Under the pieces are notes generated by a model. The model was not told the origin of the DNA, did not search any database, and saw only the letters and a program-made list of their open reading frames with translations. Position numbers and translations under genes: made by a program. Positions 24,562 to 32,321 of a stretch of DNA of 33,016 bases are shown here, piece by piece; position 1 is the stretch's first letter; each line of letters starts with the position of its first letter. Origin of the DNA: Acidobacteriota bacterium (GTDB lineage Bacteria; Acidobacteriota; Terriglobia; Acidiferrales; UBA7541); contig PMUS01000064.1 in NCBI GenBank assembly GCA_003166795.1, positions 1-33,016 of the forward strand, given 5' to 3'.

Positions 24562-25974
24562 TCACAGCGTCTTTGAAAACAGGGGCTTCTGGTCCATTTT
24601 TTGTTCCTCAATATAACGGTCAAAAACCATGGCGACGTTGCGGATGAAGATGCGGCCAAGCGGGGTAACCCGGACTTCGTCTCGATCGAGGATCACCAGT
24701 CCGTCGGTGGATGGCTCCGCGAGCCGCGCGAGCTCCGAGGCGAAATATTCATCAAACGAAATTGAGAATTCCTGCTCGACCTCGCGTTTGACGATAACCG
24801 TATGGCACAGCAGCCGGCCAATCACGCTGCGGCGGAGCCGGGCGTCCGCCGAGAGCCGGTAACCGCGCATAGTCGCGATGCCGCGCTCGGCGACGGCGGC
24901 CTGGTACGCTGGAACTTCCCGGCGATTTTGCGCGTAAGCATCGCCCACGGAACTGATCGCGCTCACGCCCATCCCATAAAGGTCCGCGCCAGCCTTCGTC
25001 GTGTAACCCATAAAATTTCGATGCAAGGTGCGATCCTGCTGCGCGGTGGCGAGTTCGTCCTCCGGCAGCGCGAAGTGGTCCATCCCGATGTAAACGTATC
25101 CGGCGCCCAGAAATCCCTCGAGGCCTGCGCGAAAGATTTGAAATTTCTCCCGGCCTTCCGGCAGATGAGTCGCAAATGCGCCCTGCTGCTTCCGCAACCA
25201 GGGGACGTGCGCATAGCTGAACATGGCCACGCGGTCGGGAGTGAGCGTCAGCACCTGTTCAATCGTTGCTTGAAATGTCGCCGCATTCTGATACGGCAAT
25301 CCGTAGATCAGGTCCACGCTCAGACTTTCGAAGCCCAGCTCGCGCGATGCGAGAATCAGATCGCGTGTCATTTCGTACGGTTGGACGCGGCGGATCGTCT
25401 CCTGCACCTTCGGCTGAAAATCCTGAATACCCATGCTCAAGCGATTGAATCCGAGCCGCCGCAGCGATTCCAGGTGCGCGCGGCTGGTGACGCGCGGGTC
25501 CACCTCAATACCAATTTCGGCGTCCGGCGCGAACGCGAACCTTTCGCGCGCGTGGCCGAAAAGATCCTCCATCTGCGCTGGCGTCAGAAACGTAGGCGTA
25601 CCTCCTCCCCAGTGGAACTGGATGACCGGCCGCTGCTTCGAAACTAGACCCGACACGTGTTCAATTTCGTGCTTCAGCGCCGCGAGGTATGGGATGGCGA
25701 CGCTCTTGTCCTTCTGAATCGAAACGTTGCACGCGCAAAAAAGGCACAGGCTCTCGCAGAAGGGAAGGTGCATGTAGAGCGACAGCGGCGTCGCGAGCGC
25801 CTCTGCCCGGGTGTAGGATTCCTCGAGGTCGTCCGGACCGAAGTCGTCCTTCCAGACTGGTGCGGTCGGGTAGCTGGTGTATCGCGGACCCGGCAGGTTG
25901 TACTTTTCGAGCAGGTGCTCGGAGACAGCGCCGATTTCGATCTTATCGCCGTGTTTTGTTTTCACGTCGCTCAT
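24562..25974 (-). CDS. hemN: Oxygen-independent coproporphyrinogen III dehydrogenase (radical SAM)
   Basis: 470 residues. The N-terminal trip-wire segment GPRYTSYPTAPVW (29-41) and the radical-SAM cluster C73-x3-C77-x2-C80-x-C82 (CESLCLFCAC) identify true HemN rather than HemW. FHWGGGTPTFLTP, NRLSMGIQDF, DLIYGLPYQ and the C-terminal HemN domain (about 365-455) follow. It decarboxylates two propionates of coproporphyrinogen III to vinyls using SAM and needs no oxygen. Its ATG overlaps the hemE stop (ATGA), so translation is coupled. No oxygen-dependent hemF is in the window. Confidence 0.97.
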   Translation of the reverse strand: MSDVKTKHGDKIEIGAVSEHLLEKYNLPGPRYTSYPTAPVWKDDFGPDDLEESYTRAEALATPLSLYMHLPFCESLCLFCACNVSIQKDKSVAIPYLAALKHEIEHVSGLVSKQRPVIQFHWGGGTPTFLTPAQMEDLFGHARERFAFAPDAEIGIEVDPRVTSRAHLESLRRLGFNRLSMGIQDFQPKVQETIRRVQPYEMTRDLILASRELGFESLSVDLIYGLPYQNAATFQATIEQVLTLTPDRVAMFSYAHVPWLRKQQGAFATHLPEGREKFQIFRAGLEGFLGAGYVYIGMDHFALPEDELATAQQDRTLHRNFMGYTTKAGADLYGMGVSAISSVGDAYAQNRREVPAYQAAVAERGIATMRGYRLSADARLRRSVIGRLLCHTVIVKREVEQEFSISFDEYFASELARLAEPSTDGLVILDRDEVRVTPLGRIFIRNVAMVFDRYIEEQKMDQKPLFSKTL

Positions 25975-27023
25975 GGACGCGCCGCCGCGAGCGCTGTCTT
26001 TCCCGCTTGCACGAACGCCCGCGCGCTCTCGACAGGCGTATTGGGTAAGATTCCGTGTCCAAGATTGAGTATATGCCCGCTGCCCGCGGTCTTTTCGATT
26101 GCCTCTCGCGCAGCCCTGCGAATTTCTTCCGCGGGGCCGAGCAGAATGGACGGGTCAACGTTTCCCTGCAGCGCCACACGCGTACCGAGCTTCCTGCGCG
26201 CCTCCGCGAGATCTGTGTTCCAGTCCACGCTCAGTACATCCGCGCCGGATTTTGCCATGCTCTCCAGATGCCGCGCCGACCCTTTCGCGAACAGTATCTT
26301 CGGTGCGCTCTCCGCTCTCAGCGCCTGCAAAACCATCTGGGTCGCGGGCAGCTCAAAGTTGTCGTACTCGTCGGTCGAAAGTTCACCAGCCCAAGTGTCG
26401 AAAAGTTGCACGGCCGCAGCGCCGGCGGCGATCTGCGCGTTCAAGTATCCTGCGGTCCCGCGAGCAATTCGTTCCAGCAATTGGCGCACGACGTGCGGTT
26501 CCTCGCGCAGCATCTGCTTCGCGCGAGAAATATCGCCGCGCGTGCGCCCTTCGATCATATAGCAGGCCAGCGTCCAGGGCGCCGCTGCAAACCCGATTAC
26601 CGGGACGGTCGGCCCGGCCTGCTTGCAGATCGCGCGTATGGCGTCGCCAACAAACTTTGTCTCGCGTTCGGGATCGAAGTCGCGAAGATGCGCCACCGCC
26701 GCTGCGTCGCGCACCGGATTCGATAGCACCGGCCCCGAATCGGGCACGTCGAGCGGCAGCCCCATCGCCTCGGCAACGATCAAGATGTCCGAAAAGATAA
26801 TGATTGCGTCCACGCCCAGCACACGATGCGGCTGGATGGACACCTCAGCCGAGAGCTCCGGCGTTTTGCAGATTTCGAGGAACGTATGCCGGGCGCGCAC
26901 CGCCTGGTACTCCGGGAGGTAGCGCCCTGCCTGGCGCATGATCCAAACCGGCACGCGCTCAGTCGGCTCGAACCGGCATGCGCGCAGGAACAACTCTTTC
27001 GTGTTTTCGGCGGTCTGCGTCAT
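25971..27023 (-). CDS. hemE: Uroporphyrinogen decarboxylase
   Basis: 350 residues from ATG 27023 (MTQTAENTKELFLRACR). An ATG at 27074 is in frame, but it lies upstream of the best promoter and adds a non-family extension. Signatures are RQAGRYLPEYQ (active-site Arg and Gln), IIIFSDILIVAEAMG (catalytic Asp in FSD), GFAAAPWTLACYMIEG and LQGNVDP with the NLGHGILPNTP end motif. It removes the four acetate carboxyls of uroporphyrinogen III to give coproporphyrinogen III. First gene of the minus-strand heme operon, divergent from hemX-hemA. Confidence 0.96.
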   Translation of the reverse strand: MTQTAENTKELFLRACRFEPTERVPVWIMRQAGRYLPEYQAVRARHTFLEICKTPELSAEVSIQPHRVLGVDAIIIFSDILIVAEAMGLPLDVPDSGPVLSNPVRDAAAVAHLRDFDPERETKFVGDAIRAICKQAGPTVPVIGFAAAPWTLACYMIEGRTRGDISRAKQMLREEPHVVRQLLERIARGTAGYLNAQIAAGAAAVQLFDTWAGELSTDEYDNFELPATQMVLQALRAESAPKILFAKGSARHLESMAKSGADVLSVDWNTDLAEARRKLGTRVALQGNVDPSILLGPAEEIRRAAREAIEKTAGSGHILNLGHGILPNTPVESARAFVQAGKTALAAARP

Positions 27024-27044
27024 CTGAATGGGCGATTCCCGATC

Positions 27045-27053
27045 ATCATAGCA
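27045..27053 (-). promoter_or_regulatory. Extended -10 promoter for hemE
   Basis: On the minus strand TGCTATGAT is an extended -10 (TGn plus TATGAT), 21 nt upstream of ATG 27023. No good -35 is seen, as is usual for extended -10 promoters. Confidence 0.45.
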
Positions 27054-27111
27054 GAACGCCCTTGTGAGCCGCATTGTCCGCGGGGACAGTAGGCTACGCG
27101 CCGTTTGGCGT

Positions 27112-27117
27112 TATAAT
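27112..27117 (+). promoter_or_regulatory. -10 element for hemX-hemA operon
   Basis: A perfect TATAAT lies 25 nt upstream of ATG 27143. The -35 region is poor, suggesting an activator. It sits in the 119-nt divergent spacer 27024-27142 shared with hemE. Confidence 0.45.
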
Positions 27118-27142
27118 CATTCGACCGAAACGGGCGCTTTCC

Positions 27143-27958
27143 ATGCCAAATTACATGGGCTACATGAGCCTCGCACTCTACGCCGCGAGCTTCCTCTGCT
27201 ACGCGCGGCTCCTCTACGCCCCTAACGTCTGGCTCGGGCGCCTTGCCACGTTGCTTCTCGCGGGAGGAATTGCGCTCCACTATTTCGCCTTGCTTGACCG
27301 CTCGATGGGAGCGCATGTCGTCCCGTATGACGACCTCTATGGCTCCATGTCGCTCTTCGCGTGGCTTTTGGGCATCACCTATCTCGGACTGGAGCTGTTT
27401 CACCGCCAGCGTTCGGTGGGCGCTTTCGTAACTCTTCTTCTCGTTGTCTGGATGGTAGTGCTTGACTGGCTGGCGCCCCACCAAATACCGTCACCGCCGC
27501 AGGCCCGCGGTCCGCTCTTTGCATTTCATATCACGCTTAACATCTGGGCCTACGCGGCTTTCGCTCTCTCGTTTGTTCTGAGCGTTGTGTACCTCGTTCA
27601 GGACGGCGTGCTGCGATCGCACCGGCCCGGCGCGGCGTTCTGGCGGTTTCCGGCGCTCAGCGTTCTCGATCGAATGTCCCGTGGCAGCGTTTTCGTGGGG
27701 CTTGCGGCCCTGGCGTTCGGCGTCGGGAGCGGCCTGGTATGGGAGCATCGCCTGACCGGCATGTACGCCTGGACCGATCCAAAAGTGATCGTCACGCTAT
27801 TGATTCTCGGCGTTTACGCCGCGTACCTGCTGCTTTCGCGCACCTCGGGATGGCGAGGCTCCCGCGCCGCGCTTGTCTGCACGCTGAATTTCGCGATCGT
27901 GCTCTTTAGCTACACGCTGGTCAATTTGTATCTCACGAGGTTTCACCGCTTCTTCTGA
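27143..27958 (+). CDS. hemX: HemX/CcsA-like multi-pass membrane protein
   Basis: 271 residues from ATG 27143 (MPNYMGYMSLALYAASFLCY); an upstream in-frame extension runs through the promoter and is rejected. About eight hydrophobic segments. Family marks of the cytochrome c assembly (CcsA/HemX) fold: FAFHITLNIWAYAAFALSF with a membrane His, and GMYAWTDPKVIVTLLILGVYAAYLL near residue 210, where CcsA has its conserved W-D-P-K stretch. In Bacillus, HemX is linked to control of HemA levels; CcsA-type proteins carry heme for cytochrome c maturation. The position directly upstream of hemA favours HemX. Its TGA shares one base with the hemA ATG (TGATG). Confidence 0.8.
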   Translation: MPNYMGYMSLALYAASFLCYARLLYAPNVWLGRLATLLLAGGIALHYFALLDRSMGAHVVPYDDLYGSMSLFAWLLGITYLGLELFHRQRSVGAFVTLLLVVWMVVLDWLAPHQIPSPPQARGPLFAFHITLNIWAYAAFALSFVLSVVYLVQDGVLRSHRPGAAFWRFPALSVLDRMSRGSVFVGLAALAFGVGSGLVWEHRLTGMYAWTDPKVIVTLLILGVYAAYLLLSRTSGWRGSRAALVCTLNFAIVLFSYTLVNLYLTRFHRFF

Positions 27959-29316
27959 TGGCTACCGCCTCCAAGTCGAAAAGCCCTGCCGCCGGCCGCA
28001 CCCCGGGCGGCATCCGGGTCGCGCTGATTGGCTGCAACCATCGCACAGCCCCTGTCGAACTTCGGGAGCGCGTCGCATTTACGGCTGAACAGGCGCTGGA
28101 TGCCGCTGGCGAACTTCGCCGACGGGGCATCCTCGATGAAGCTGTCGTTCTCTCCACATGCAACCGCAGCGAGCTGTATGGCGTGCCCGCTGCTGCCGGC
28201 TCCGCAGTCACCGACGAAATGGAGGAGTTTCTCACCTCCTTCCACCGCATCTCGCGCACTGAGCTGGATGGCCGTCTGTATCGCTGGGAGGGTACTGACG
28301 CAGTACGCCATCTCTATCGCGTTGCCGCAGGCCTTGACTCGATGCTGCTCGGCGAAGCCGAAATCCTGGGTCAGCTTCGCACCGCGTACGGACAGGCGCT
28401 CGACCACGGATCAACCGGTCCGGTGCTCAACCGCGCCTTTCAGGGCGCGCTCGAGGTTGGTAAGCGCGTTCGCGCGGAAACCGAAGTCGGCGCGCGGCCG
28501 ATGTCCGTCTCGCTTGCGGGCATCAAGCTGGCCGAGCGCGTCTTCGGCAATCTCAGGGGCCGCGCGGCGTTGATTGTCGGCGCAGGGGCGGTTGCCGAGC
28601 AGGTTGTGGAACATCTTCGCAATCGCGATATCGGCAGCTTGCGGGTTGTCAATCGTTCGCACGACCGCGCAGCCGATCTCGCCCAGCGGATGGGCGGCGA
28701 GGCCGTGGCCTGGGATTCCCTCGAAACGGTTCTAGCCGCGCCCGATATTATCGTCACGTCGGTCGGCAACGCAGGCCTCGTGCTCAGTCGGGACATGCTC
28801 GAACGCGCGCTAGCCGCACGCAGCGGCCGGCCGGTTTTTGTCGTTGATCTTGGCGTCCCGCGCAATGTAGCCGCGGAATCCTCCGGCCTCTACAATCTCT
28901 ATCTCTACGATATTGACGACCTCGGCGAAATCGTCGAACAGAATAAGCGCGCCCGCGAAGCCGAAATCCCGCGCGCCGAAGCGCTCATCACCGAACACGT
29001 CGCAAAATTTGAAGCGTGGCGCACGGCTCTGGAGACAGGCTCGATTGTGGAAGACCTTCGCGGACGATTCCGCAAGCACCGCGAGGTGCTGCTGCGCGAA
29101 CGCCTCGGCGAAATGAAAGATTTGTCGCCGGAGGAACGCCAGCGCCTTGCGAGCATTACCGAGGAGCTGATCGAGCGCGTTCTCGATGAACCGGCCGAGC
29201 GGCTCCGCAACGCCCGCGAAATGCGCGGCCGGCTCGGCGCCATTGAAGCCCTCCGCCATCTTTTTGGCATCGATCGCGATTCCGACAAGGGCGGAAAAGG
29301 CCGGGGCGGAGAGTGA
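27958..29316 (+). CDS. hemA: Glutamyl-tRNA reductase
   Basis: 452 residues. The N-terminal catalytic domain has GCNHRTAPVELRERVAF (25-41) and the nucleophile C68 in LSTCNRSELYGV. LDSMLLGEAEILGQL is the substrate-site motif. The NADPH domain follows with VGAGAVAEQVVEHL and IIVTSVGNAG. A helical dimerisation domain ends near residue 440. It reduces glutamyl-tRNA to glutamate-1-semialdehyde, the first committed and usually rate-controlling step of the C5 heme pathway. The N-terminus has an extra basic, Ser/Ala-rich stretch of about 17 residues. The start overlaps the hemX stop by one base and the stop overlaps the hemC start (GTGA). Confidence 0.97.
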   Translation: MATASKSKSPAAGRTPGGIRVALIGCNHRTAPVELRERVAFTAEQALDAAGELRRRGILDEAVVLSTCNRSELYGVPAAAGSAVTDEMEEFLTSFHRISRTELDGRLYRWEGTDAVRHLYRVAAGLDSMLLGEAEILGQLRTAYGQALDHGSTGPVLNRAFQGALEVGKRVRAETEVGARPMSVSLAGIKLAERVFGNLRGRAALIVGAGAVAEQVVEHLRNRDIGSLRVVNRSHDRAADLAQRMGGEAVAWDSLETVLAAPDIIVTSVGNAGLVLSRDMLERALAARSGRPVFVVDLGVPRNVAAESSGLYNLYLYDIDDLGEIVEQNKRAREAEIPRAEALITEHVAKFEAWRTALETGSIVEDLRGRFRKHREVLLRERLGEMKDLSPEERQRLASITEELIERVLDEPAERLRNAREMRGRLGAIEALRHLFGIDRDSDKGGKGRGGE

Positions 29317-30269
29317 CCCGACTGCGGATCGGTACGCGCGGCAGCACGCTCGCGCTCTGGCAAGCTAATCACATCGCGGAGCTCCTTGCGAAACTCCATG
29401 GGATCGAAACTGAAATCGTTCGCATCCGCACGTCGGGCGACCGCATGCAATCCGCTTCAGTGGCTCAAATCAACGAACAGATTGGCGCGGAATCGGGTAT
29501 GAAAGGTATTTTCATCAAGGAACTCGAGGATGCCCTGCTCGCGAACACCGTGGACCTCGCGGTCCACAGCATGAAGGACGTTCCCACGGAAATTCCCGCT
29601 GGCCTCGCTTTTCCGGCGATCACCCGCCGCGAAGATCCGCGCGATTGCCTGATCTCTCGCAGCGGCCGCAGCCTGAAGGGACTTCCGACCGGCGCGCGCG
29701 TCGGCACCGGCAGCTTGCGCCGCCAGGCGCAGCTTCGGCTCAATCGCCCGGATATCGAGGCGCTTGATCTGCGCGGCAACGTGGACACACGCCTGAAAAA
29801 ACTCGACGCCGGCGAGTTTGACGCGATTGTTCTGGCCGTTGCCGGAGTGAATCGGCTCGGCGCGACTGCCCGAGTCACGCAGGTCATGAACGCGGATGTC
29901 ATGCTGCCGGCAGTCGGCCAGGGTGCGCTCGGAATTGAAACGCGCGCGGGCGACTCCGCCACATCGGCGTTTGTTGGCGCTCTTGACGACCCGGACTCGC
30001 GCGCGTGCATCACCGCTGAGCGGGCTCTACTCCACGAGCTTCAGGGCGGCTGCCAGGTTCCCCTCGGAGCGTGGGCGCGTCTCGTAGAAGGTGAATTGTC
30101 TCTCGAGGCCGGCGTTTTTTCCGCCGACGGGAGGGAATTTGTCCGGCGCGAACATCGCGGCCCCGGGTCGGATCCCGCTGGGGCAGGGAAGCGCCTGGGG
30201 CAAATCCTTATCGAAGCGGGCGCCGGCAGGATATTGCGCCTCGCTGGCAGATCGGTTGGCCAATTATGA
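29313..30269 (+). CDS. hemC: Hydroxymethylbilane synthase (porphobilinogen deaminase)
   Basis: 318 residues with a GTG start overlapping the hemA stop. RIGTRGSTLALWQA begins the fold. Catalytic D89 is in VHSMKDVPTEIP, the Arg-rich GTGSLRRQAQ and RGNVDTRL bind cofactor and substrate carboxylates, and C247 in LQGGCQVPLGAWA is the dipyrromethane attachment cysteine. It polymerises four porphobilinogens into hydroxymethylbilane, which HemD, encoded next, cyclises. The stop overlaps the hemD ATG (ATGA). Confidence 0.97.
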   Translation: MTRLRIGTRGSTLALWQANHIAELLAKLHGIETEIVRIRTSGDRMQSASVAQINEQIGAESGMKGIFIKELEDALLANTVDLAVHSMKDVPTEIPAGLAFPAITRREDPRDCLISRSGRSLKGLPTGARVGTGSLRRQAQLRLNRPDIEALDLRGNVDTRLKKLDAGEFDAIVLAVAGVNRLGATARVTQVMNADVMLPAVGQGALGIETRAGDSATSAFVGALDDPDSRACITAERALLHELQGGCQVPLGAWARLVEGELSLEAGVFSADGREFVRREHRGPGSDPAGAGKRLGQILIEAGAGRILRLAGRSVGQL

Positions 30270-31069
30270 TTGACGCCTCTGAGAAACCCCTGGCAGGAAA
30301 GCGAATCGTCGTCACGCGCGCGCCCGAGCAAGCGGGAGAATTGATTCACATCCTCGAGCACATGGGCGCGGAGATTGTCCCGATGCCGTCCGTCGGTTTT
30401 GAGTCTCCGGAAGACTCGCAGCCGCTCGACCGTGCGCTTGGGGCGCTCCGCTCGTTTGATTGGGTTCTATTCACGAGCCAGAATGCGGTACGATTTGTCG
30501 CGCTTCGGCTCGAGCAAATCGGCCTTCCGCCCACGATTCGGCAGGTAGCGGCCGTGGGGCCGTCGACGGCGGAGGCTGCCAAGCTGCAAGGATTTCACGT
30601 GGATTACGTGGCGACAAATCACAATGCCCACTCTCTCGCGCAAGAGTTGCGAGATTCTCTCGCGGGCAAAAAAGTATTTTTGCCTCGCAGCGATCGCGCC
30701 GGCAATCATCTCGCCACCGCGCTGCGCGAAGGCGGCGCGCAGGTTACCGATGTGGTCGCCTATCGCACGGTAGCGCCCGAAGCACCCGATCAGGTCGTTC
30801 TCGACCGCATTCGCGGCGCTGAAGTTGACGTAACCGTTTTCGCCAGCCCGTCCGCCTTCCATAATTTGGATGGATTTCTTGGCTCCGGCGAACTCGCGAA
30901 GCTTGCCGAACGCGTCCAGTTCGCGGCCATCGGACCGACGACCGCGAAAGCGATGCGCGAGGCGGGAGTGCGTGTGCATATCGAAGCCGAAGAAGCGTCG
31001 GCGGCAGGCCTTGCGGACGCCATCGTGAAGTATTACCACGAGCATCCAACCCATTCGAGGCAACAGTGA
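30266..31069 (+). CDS. hemD: Uroporphyrinogen-III synthase
   Basis: 267 residues. The family has little sequence conservation, but the two-lobe pattern is clear: [14 protein letters not shown] at the start, [23 protein letters not shown], then [39 protein letters not shown] and [17 protein letters not shown] in the second lobe. It closes hydroxymethylbilane with inversion of ring D. Placement between hemC and hemB, with 4-nt overlaps on both sides, makes the assignment secure. No methyltransferase fusion is present. Confidence 0.94.
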   Translation: MIDASEKPLAGKRIVVTRAPEQAGELIHILEHMGAEIVPMPSVGFESPEDSQPLDRALGALRSFDWVLFTSQNAVRFVALRLEQIGLPPTIRQVAAVGPSTAEAAKLQGFHVDYVATNHNAHSLAQELRDSLAGKKVFLPRSDRAGNHLATALREGGAQVTDVVAYRTVAPEAPDQVVLDRIRGAEVDVTVFASPSAFHNLDGFLGSGELAKLAERVQFAAIGPTTAKAMREAGVRVHIEAEEASAAGLADAIVKYYHEHPTHSRQQ

Positions 31070-32043
31070 CGTTTCCGGTCCATCGTCCCCGCCGCCTGCG
31101 CCGTACCGAAGCCCTGCGCGGACTCGTTCGTGAGACGCGCCTTGCGACCAACGGCCTCGTCTATCCCATGTTCGCGTGTCCGGGAAATAAGGTTCGCACC
31201 GAAGTCAGCTCCATGCCGGGAGTATTTCAACAATCGCCGGATCAAATTGTCGAGGAGTGCCGCGAAGTCGCCGGCGTCGGCGTTCCTGCCGTGATTCTTT
31301 TCGGCCTGCCCGAGAAAAAGGACGAGACCGGCACCGAAGCTGCCTCTCCCACGGGCGCCGTGCAGCGCTCCATTGAAGCGATCCGCAAAGCAAAGCTCGA
31401 TTTGCTCGTCATTACAGATGTCTGCCTGTGCGAATACACCAGCCATGGCCATTGCGGTGTGATCGAGGACGGCGAGGTCCTGAACGATCCGAGTATCGCC
31501 CTCCTGGCTGATGCCGCCCTTTCGCACGCCCGCGCGGGTGCGGACATCGTCGCGCCCTCCGACATGATGGACGGCCGCGTGGCTGCCATCCGCCGCAAGC
31601 TCGACGAAAATAAGTTTTCGGACGTCGCCATTCTTTCTTATGCGGCAAAATACTGTTCGGCGTTCTACGGCCCTTTCCGCGAGGCCGCGCAATCCACTCC
31701 GCAATTCGGCGATCGGCGCAGTTATCAGATGGATCCCGCCAACGCCCGTGAGGCACTGCGTGAAGTTGCGCTCGACCTCGAGGAAGGCGCCGACATCATC
31801 ATGGTCAAGCCCGCCCTGCCGTATCTCGACGTGATCGCGCGCGTGCGCGAGCGCTTCGACGTGCCCGTCGCTGCCTACAACGTCAGCGCCGAATTTTCGA
31901 TGGTGAAGGCCGCCGCCCGCAACGGCTGGATTGACGAGCAGCGCATCGTCCTCGAAATCATGACCAGCATCCAGCGCGCCGGCGCCTCCATCATCCTCAC
32001 CTATCACGCCAAAGACGTAGCCCGCTGGCTGAAATCCTGCTAG
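31066..32043 (+). CDS. hemB: Delta-aminolevulinic acid dehydratase (porphobilinogen synthase)
   Basis: 325 residues, with a GTG start overlapping the hemD stop (GTGA). The catalytic zinc site C120-x-C122-x7-C130 ([13 protein letters not shown]) marks the Zn-dependent class. Schiff-base lysines are K195 ([16 protein letters not shown]) and K248 ([12 protein letters not shown]), and RSYQMDPAN is the conserved metal/active-site segment. It condenses two 5-aminolevulinates to porphobilinogen. It is the last gene of the tightly overlapping block; hemL follows after 278 nt. Confidence 0.97.
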   Translation: MTFPVHRPRRLRRTEALRGLVRETRLATNGLVYPMFACPGNKVRTEVSSMPGVFQQSPDQIVEECREVAGVGVPAVILFGLPEKKDETGTEAASPTGAVQRSIEAIRKAKLDLLVITDVCLCEYTSHGHCGVIEDGEVLNDPSIALLADAALSHARAGADIVAPSDMMDGRVAAIRRKLDENKFSDVAILSYAAKYCSAFYGPFREAAQSTPQFGDRRSYQMDPANAREALREVALDLEEGADIIMVKPALPYLDVIARVRERFDVPVAAYNVSAEFSMVKAAARNGWIDEQRIVLEIMTSIQRAGASIILTYHAKDVARWLKSC

Positions 32044-32089
32044 GGACCGCCTCAGAGTGCCGCGTCTCGCCGTTGGTGTTGCTCCGCAG

Positions 32090-32110
32090 GGGCGTAGCAT
32101 TGCTACGCCC
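32090..32110. repeat. Short hairpin repeat-like element (REP-like)
   Basis: GGGCGTAGC (32090-32098) and GCTACGCCC (32102-32110) form a perfect 9-bp stem with a 3-nt ATT loop. No T-run follows, so it is not a typical intrinsic terminator. I remember similar GGGCGTAGC hairpins as dispersed intergenic repeats in acidobacterial genomes, which would need a genome search to confirm. Only one copy was seen here. Confidence 0.5.
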
Positions 32111-32260
32111 GGTGCGGCGGTGGCGTCCGTTCCCCACGTGCACATTCACCCGCCCGCCTTTTCGCCTGTAGTTACCACGTCGCCTATTGTCTCGCCGCTG
32201 GCGCCCGCTCCCAGGAGCAGCCGCCGCCGCGGTGGCGCGAGGAATTTGCCTTCAGTTCTC

Positions 32261-32290
32261 ATCCGCGTTTATCTGTGTTCATCTGTGGTT
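32261..32290. repeat. Three tandem 10-bp imperfect direct repeats
   Basis: Three adjacent 10-mers at 32261-32270, 32271-32280 and 32281-32290 follow the consensus ATCTGTGTTY (third unit ATCTGTGGTT, first ATCCGCGTTT). The element sits about 31 nt upstream of the hemL start, outside any credible gene. It resembles an ATCTGCGTTC-like sequence that I recall scattered through genomes of soil bacteria; its function is unknown. Confidence 0.6.
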
Positions 32291-32293
32291 CCA

Positions 32294-32307
32294 ACGGGCT
32301 TGCCCGT
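32294..32307. promoter_or_regulatory. Small inverted repeat just upstream of hemL
   Basis: ACGGGC (32294-32299) and GCCCGT (32302-32307) form a perfect 6-bp inverted repeat 14 nt before the hemL GTG. It could hide or shape the ribosome-binding region, since no Shine-Dalgarno sequence is visible. It may also be chance. Confidence 0.25.
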
Positions 32308-32321
32308 AATATGATTCCACT

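Noticed and set aside
32090-32110. Intrinsic terminator after hemB
   Set aside because: The stem is good but no U-run follows in either direction, so it was listed as a repeat element instead.
32057-32314. 85-codon frame between hemB and hemL
   Set aside because: Its codons read through the hairpin and the 10-bp repeats; the peptide is Pro/Val/Ser low complexity, typical of spurious ORFs over intergenic repeats.
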